NCBI GenBank assembly: GCA_945874815.1
Contig: CAMCIE010000072.1
Span: 1-7,082 of the forward strand
DNA: 7,082 bases
Direction: 5' to 3'
DNA from: an uncultured Bacteroidales bacterium
GTDB taxonomy: Bacteria > Bacteroidota > Bacteroidia > Bacteroidales > UBA932
Part shown: in pieces, positions 4,709-7,082 of the stretch
Layout: every line of letters starts with the position of its first letter
How positions within the stretch are numbered: the first letter of the stretch is position 1
Position numbers and translations under genes: made by a program
Notes under the pieces: model-generated
What the model was told of the DNA's origin: nothing
The model's database searches: none
Seen by the model: only the letters and a program-made list of their open reading frames with translations

Positions 4709-7082
4709 TTAGTTATTTTTCAATACTTTAAGCGATGCGTTGATACTTTCTATCTTTGAGAGTGAATCAGACTCTTTTTTCCTCTCGACAGCTACGACAG
4801 CCTCAGGTGCATTTGCCACGAAGCGCTCGTTCGAGAGCTTTTTGCGTACGCTTTCAAGGAATTTTGTCTGATATGCAAGCTCTGCTTCAAGCTTTGCAAT
4901 CTCCTCTTCAACATTAACAAGACCTGTCAGAGGAACGAACAATTCCACGGTCCTTACCATGAAGCGCTGTGCAGCTGACATGTCACCTTCTGCTTCTGCG
5001 ATGTCAACATTAGCAAGTTTCACGATGACAGGAAGCACCTCTGAAGGGAATTCGCCCTTAATCAGAAGTGTAAGTTTCTCCTTCGGAGAGACATTCTTCT
5101 GCTGGCGTACATTTCTTACTCCGGCTACGGCCTCACATGCCATTGAGAAATTCTCGATATGGGCAGAGTCATATTCTTTTGCCTGCGGATAACGCTGGTT
5201 CATGATGGTTTCACCGTCTTTGCGCTCCGCCATGTTCTGCCAGAGTTCCTCTGTAATGAACGGCATGATCGGATGAATCATCTTCAGAAGGGAATCGAAG
5301 AAACCAACGGTCGCCTCATAGGTGGCCTTGTCAATTCCACAACCATAGGCTGGCTTGACAACTTCAAGGTACCATGCACAGAACTCATCCCAGAACAGCT
5401 TGTATATTGCCATGAGGGCATCCGATATACGGAATTTCGAGAAATGGTCTTCAACAGTCTCGATTACCTGGCTAAGACGAGCATCGAACCATTTTACAGC
5501 CACTGCAGAAGCCTCCGGCTGTGCTGCAGATTCGTCAACATTCCATCCTGTTACGAGGCGGAAGGCATTCCATACCTTGTTGTTGAAGTTTCTTCCCTGC
5601 TCTATCTGTGACTCATCATAAAGGATGTCATTTCCGGCAGAGCTGCAAAGAAGCATTCCCAGACGCACTGCATCAGCGCCATATTTCTCAATTAGGACGA
5701 GCGGGTCAGGTGAGTTGCCCAAAGTCTTGGACATCTTCCTTCCGAGCTTGTCACGTACGATACCTGTCAGATATACATTGTGGAATGGAACGTCATTCAT
5801 GAACTCATTTCCAGCCATGATCATCCTTGCAACCCAGAAGAAGAGGATATCAGGTCCAGTAACCAGGTCATTTGTAGGATAATAGTAAGCGAGGTCCTTG
5901 TTAGGCTCCGCTTCAGGATGTCCTGCCTTGTTGGTATCGAAAACTGAAATCGGCCAGAGCCATGATGAGAACCATGTATCAAGCACATCCTCATCCTGCC
6001 TCAGGTCAGCTGCCGTAAGAGCCGGATTGATATCCTGTGCCATCTGAAGGGCCTTCTCTGCAGTCTCGGCAACTACAACCTTTCCGTCAGGAAGGTAATA
6101 TGCCGGGATACGCTGTCCCCACCAGAGCTGGCGGCTGATGCACCAGTCACGTACATTTTCCATCCAATGACGGTATGTATTGCGGTATTTGTCAGGAATC
6201 AGTTTTACATTGCCGCTCTCCACAGACTCAAGCGCATCTTTTGCAAGTGCCTCCATCTTGAGGAACCACTGCATTGAAAGCCTTGGTTCGATAACCGCAT
6301 TGGTCCTCTCCGAATAACCTACAGGAGATGTGTAATCCTCAGTTTTTTCGAGGTTTCCTGCCTGGCGGAGCATTTCTTCAATCTTCTTTCTTGCCTCGAA
6401 ACGGTCCTCGCCGACAAGAATCTGTGCCTTCTCGTTCAGTCTTCCATGATCGTCGATGATGTCCAGAACCGGAAGGTTGTGCCTGATTCCGATTTCATAG
6501 TCATTGACATCGTGTGCAGGAGTAACCTTGAGGCATCCTGTTCCGAAATCCATGGTCACATAATCATCTTCAATAATAGGTATTTCCTTGTTAATCAGCG
6601 GAATAAGTACCTTCTTTCCTTTGAGCCAATGATATCTTTCATCTGCAGGATTGATACAGATTGCTGCATCAGCCATGATTGTCTCAGGACGGGTAGTGGC
6701 AATTATGATGTATTTGTCGGTTGGATTGCCGTTGCCGTCGGAAATAAAATATCTCAGATGGTAGAACTTGCTGACTGTATCCCTGTGGATAACCTCCTCG
6801 TCACTGACTGCGGTGAGACCTACAGGATCCCAGTTGACCATGCGCACACCTCTATATATATAGCCCTTGTTGTAGAAATATACAAAAGTGTTGATTACGG
6901 CATCGCTCAGGTCCGGGTCCATGGTGAATTTGGTCCTGTCCCAGTCACATGAAGCGCCAAGCTTGCGGAGCTGATTGAGAATGATGCCTCCGTGTTTCTC
7001 CTTCCACTCCCATGCGTGCTTGAGGAATTCCTCACGGGTGATATCCTCCTTGCTGATGCCCTCAGCCTTGAGTTTGGCCACG
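4709..7082 (-). CDS. valS: Valine--tRNA ligase, missing its N-terminus at the window edge
   Basis: The frame is open to the right edge, giving 790 residues of a class Ia synthetase that is about 875-890 residues long. The leading codon at 7081 is GTG and internal, and the HIGH motif lies beyond the window. Visible in order: a catalytic core segment ([15 protein letters not shown], 41-55; VNWDP, 82-86), the CP1 editing domain ([10 protein letters not shown], 129-138; [12 protein letters not shown], 180-191, the last Asp expected to bind the amino group of misacylated substrate), [16 protein letters not shown] (311-326), KMSKT (449-453, the KMSKS loop with a final Thr), the helical anticodon-binding domain (about 535-690) and a C-terminal coiled-coil tRNA arm (about 722-788). 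The cytoplasmic enzyme charges tRNA-Val and clears Thr-tRNA-Val. It is the first gene of the visible minus-strand cluster. Any leader regulation lies outside the window. Confidence 0.97.
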   Translation of the reverse strand, partial: VAKLKAEGISKEDITREEFLKHAWEWKEKHGGIILNQLRKLGASCDWDRTKFTMDPDLSDAVINTFVYFYNKGYIYRGVRMVNWDPVGLTAVSDEEVIHRDTVSKFYHLRYFISDGNGNPTDKYIIIATTRPETIMADAAICINPADERYHWLKGKKVLIPLINKEIPIIEDDYVTMDFGTGCLKVTPAHDVNDYEIGIRHNLPVLDIIDDHGRLNEKAQILVGEDRFEARKKIEEMLRQAGNLEKTEDYTSPVGYSERTNAVIEPRLSMQWFLKMEALAKDALESVESGNVKLIPDKYRNTYRHWMENVRDWCISRQLWWGQRIPAYYLPDGKVVVAETAEKALQMAQDINPALTAADLRQDEDVLDTWFSSWLWPISVFDTNKAGHPEAEPNKDLAYYYPTNDLVTGPDILFFWVARMIMAGNEFMNDVPFHNVYLTGIVRDKLGRKMSKTLGNSPDPLVLIEKYGADAVRLGMLLCSSAGNDILYDESQIEQGRNFNNKVWNAFRLVTGWNVDESAAQPEASAVAVKWFDARLSQVIETVEDHFSKFRISDALMAIYKLFWDEFCAWYLEVVKPAYGCGIDKATYEATVGFFDSLLKMIHPIMPFITEELWQNMAERKDGETIMNQRYPQAKEYDSAHIENFSMACEAVAGVRNVRQQKNVSPKEKLTLLIKGEFPSEVLPVIVKLANVDIAEAEGDMSAAQRFMVRTVELFVPLTGLVNVEEEIAKLEAELAYQTKFLESVRKKLSNERFVANAPEAVVAVERKKESDSLSKIESINASLKVLKNN

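Noticed and set aside
4691..4724. Bacteroides-type promoter (-7 TAGTTTAG, -33 ATTG) in front of the thioesterase gene
   Set aside because: The -7 match has one mismatch and the spacing to ATTG (22 nt) is longer than usual, so it is too weak in AT-rich DNA to list as a feature.
5159..5611. Plus-strand open frame of 150 codons opposite valS
   Set aside because: Antisense to conserved valS sequence, no recognisable motif, no leader or initiation signal.
5723..5737. KMSKT instead of KMSKS in ValRS as a functional anomaly
   Set aside because: Thr at the last position is a common tolerated variant, and I recall it as usual in ValRS of this phylum; all other motifs are intact.
6446..6952. Plus-strand open frame of 168 codons opposite valS
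   Set aside because: It lies wholly antisense to a clearly conserved part of valS and shows no recognisable domain; a by-product of valS codon use.

Overview
The window looks like an ordinary chromosomal housekeeping segment of a member of the Bacteroidota, probably order Bacteroidales. This rests on remembered family resemblance, mainly the ValRS sequence with its [13 protein letters not shown] stretch, on mid-range GC content, and on AT-rich leaders without a Shine-Dalgarno motif in front of several genes. No search was run. I see no RNA gene, CRISPR array, insertion sequence or phage gene, and no gene-free stretch longer than about 45 bp.

Layout: at the left edge the 3' end of a cinA-type gene runs rightward (1-273). 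Everything else is on the minus strand and is read from right to left: valS (3' part, cut by the right edge), a YbgC-like acyl-CoA thioesterase, tatA, an ABC-F translation-factor ATPase, an RlmB-type 23S rRNA methyltransferase, and an M19 membrane-dipeptidase-family peptidase. Spacings are short: 38 bp, a near-overlap, a 4-bp ATGA overlap, 44 bp and 2 bp. This suggests one or two co-transcribed units. The contents (tRNA charging, rRNA methylation, a ribosome-associated ATPase, a Tat pore subunit, a thioesterase, a dipeptidase) form a mixed growth and translation cluster rather than one pathway.

Two things stand out. First, the ABC-F gene has an in-frame TGA at codon 49, just after the Walker A motif of its first ATPase domain, while all 595 remaining sense codons are open. 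The aligned residue in the second ATPase domain of the same protein is glycine, so a single GGA-to-TGA change explains it. The choices are a fresh nonsense mutation, a sequence error, or, less likely, recoding. Second, the cinA and M19 genes converge and overlap by 21 bp, and a strong hairpin with a T-run that should terminate cinA lies entirely inside the last codons of the M19 gene, including its conserved Val-Ala-Gly-Gly-Asn motif.

I do not see a previously undescribed system here.
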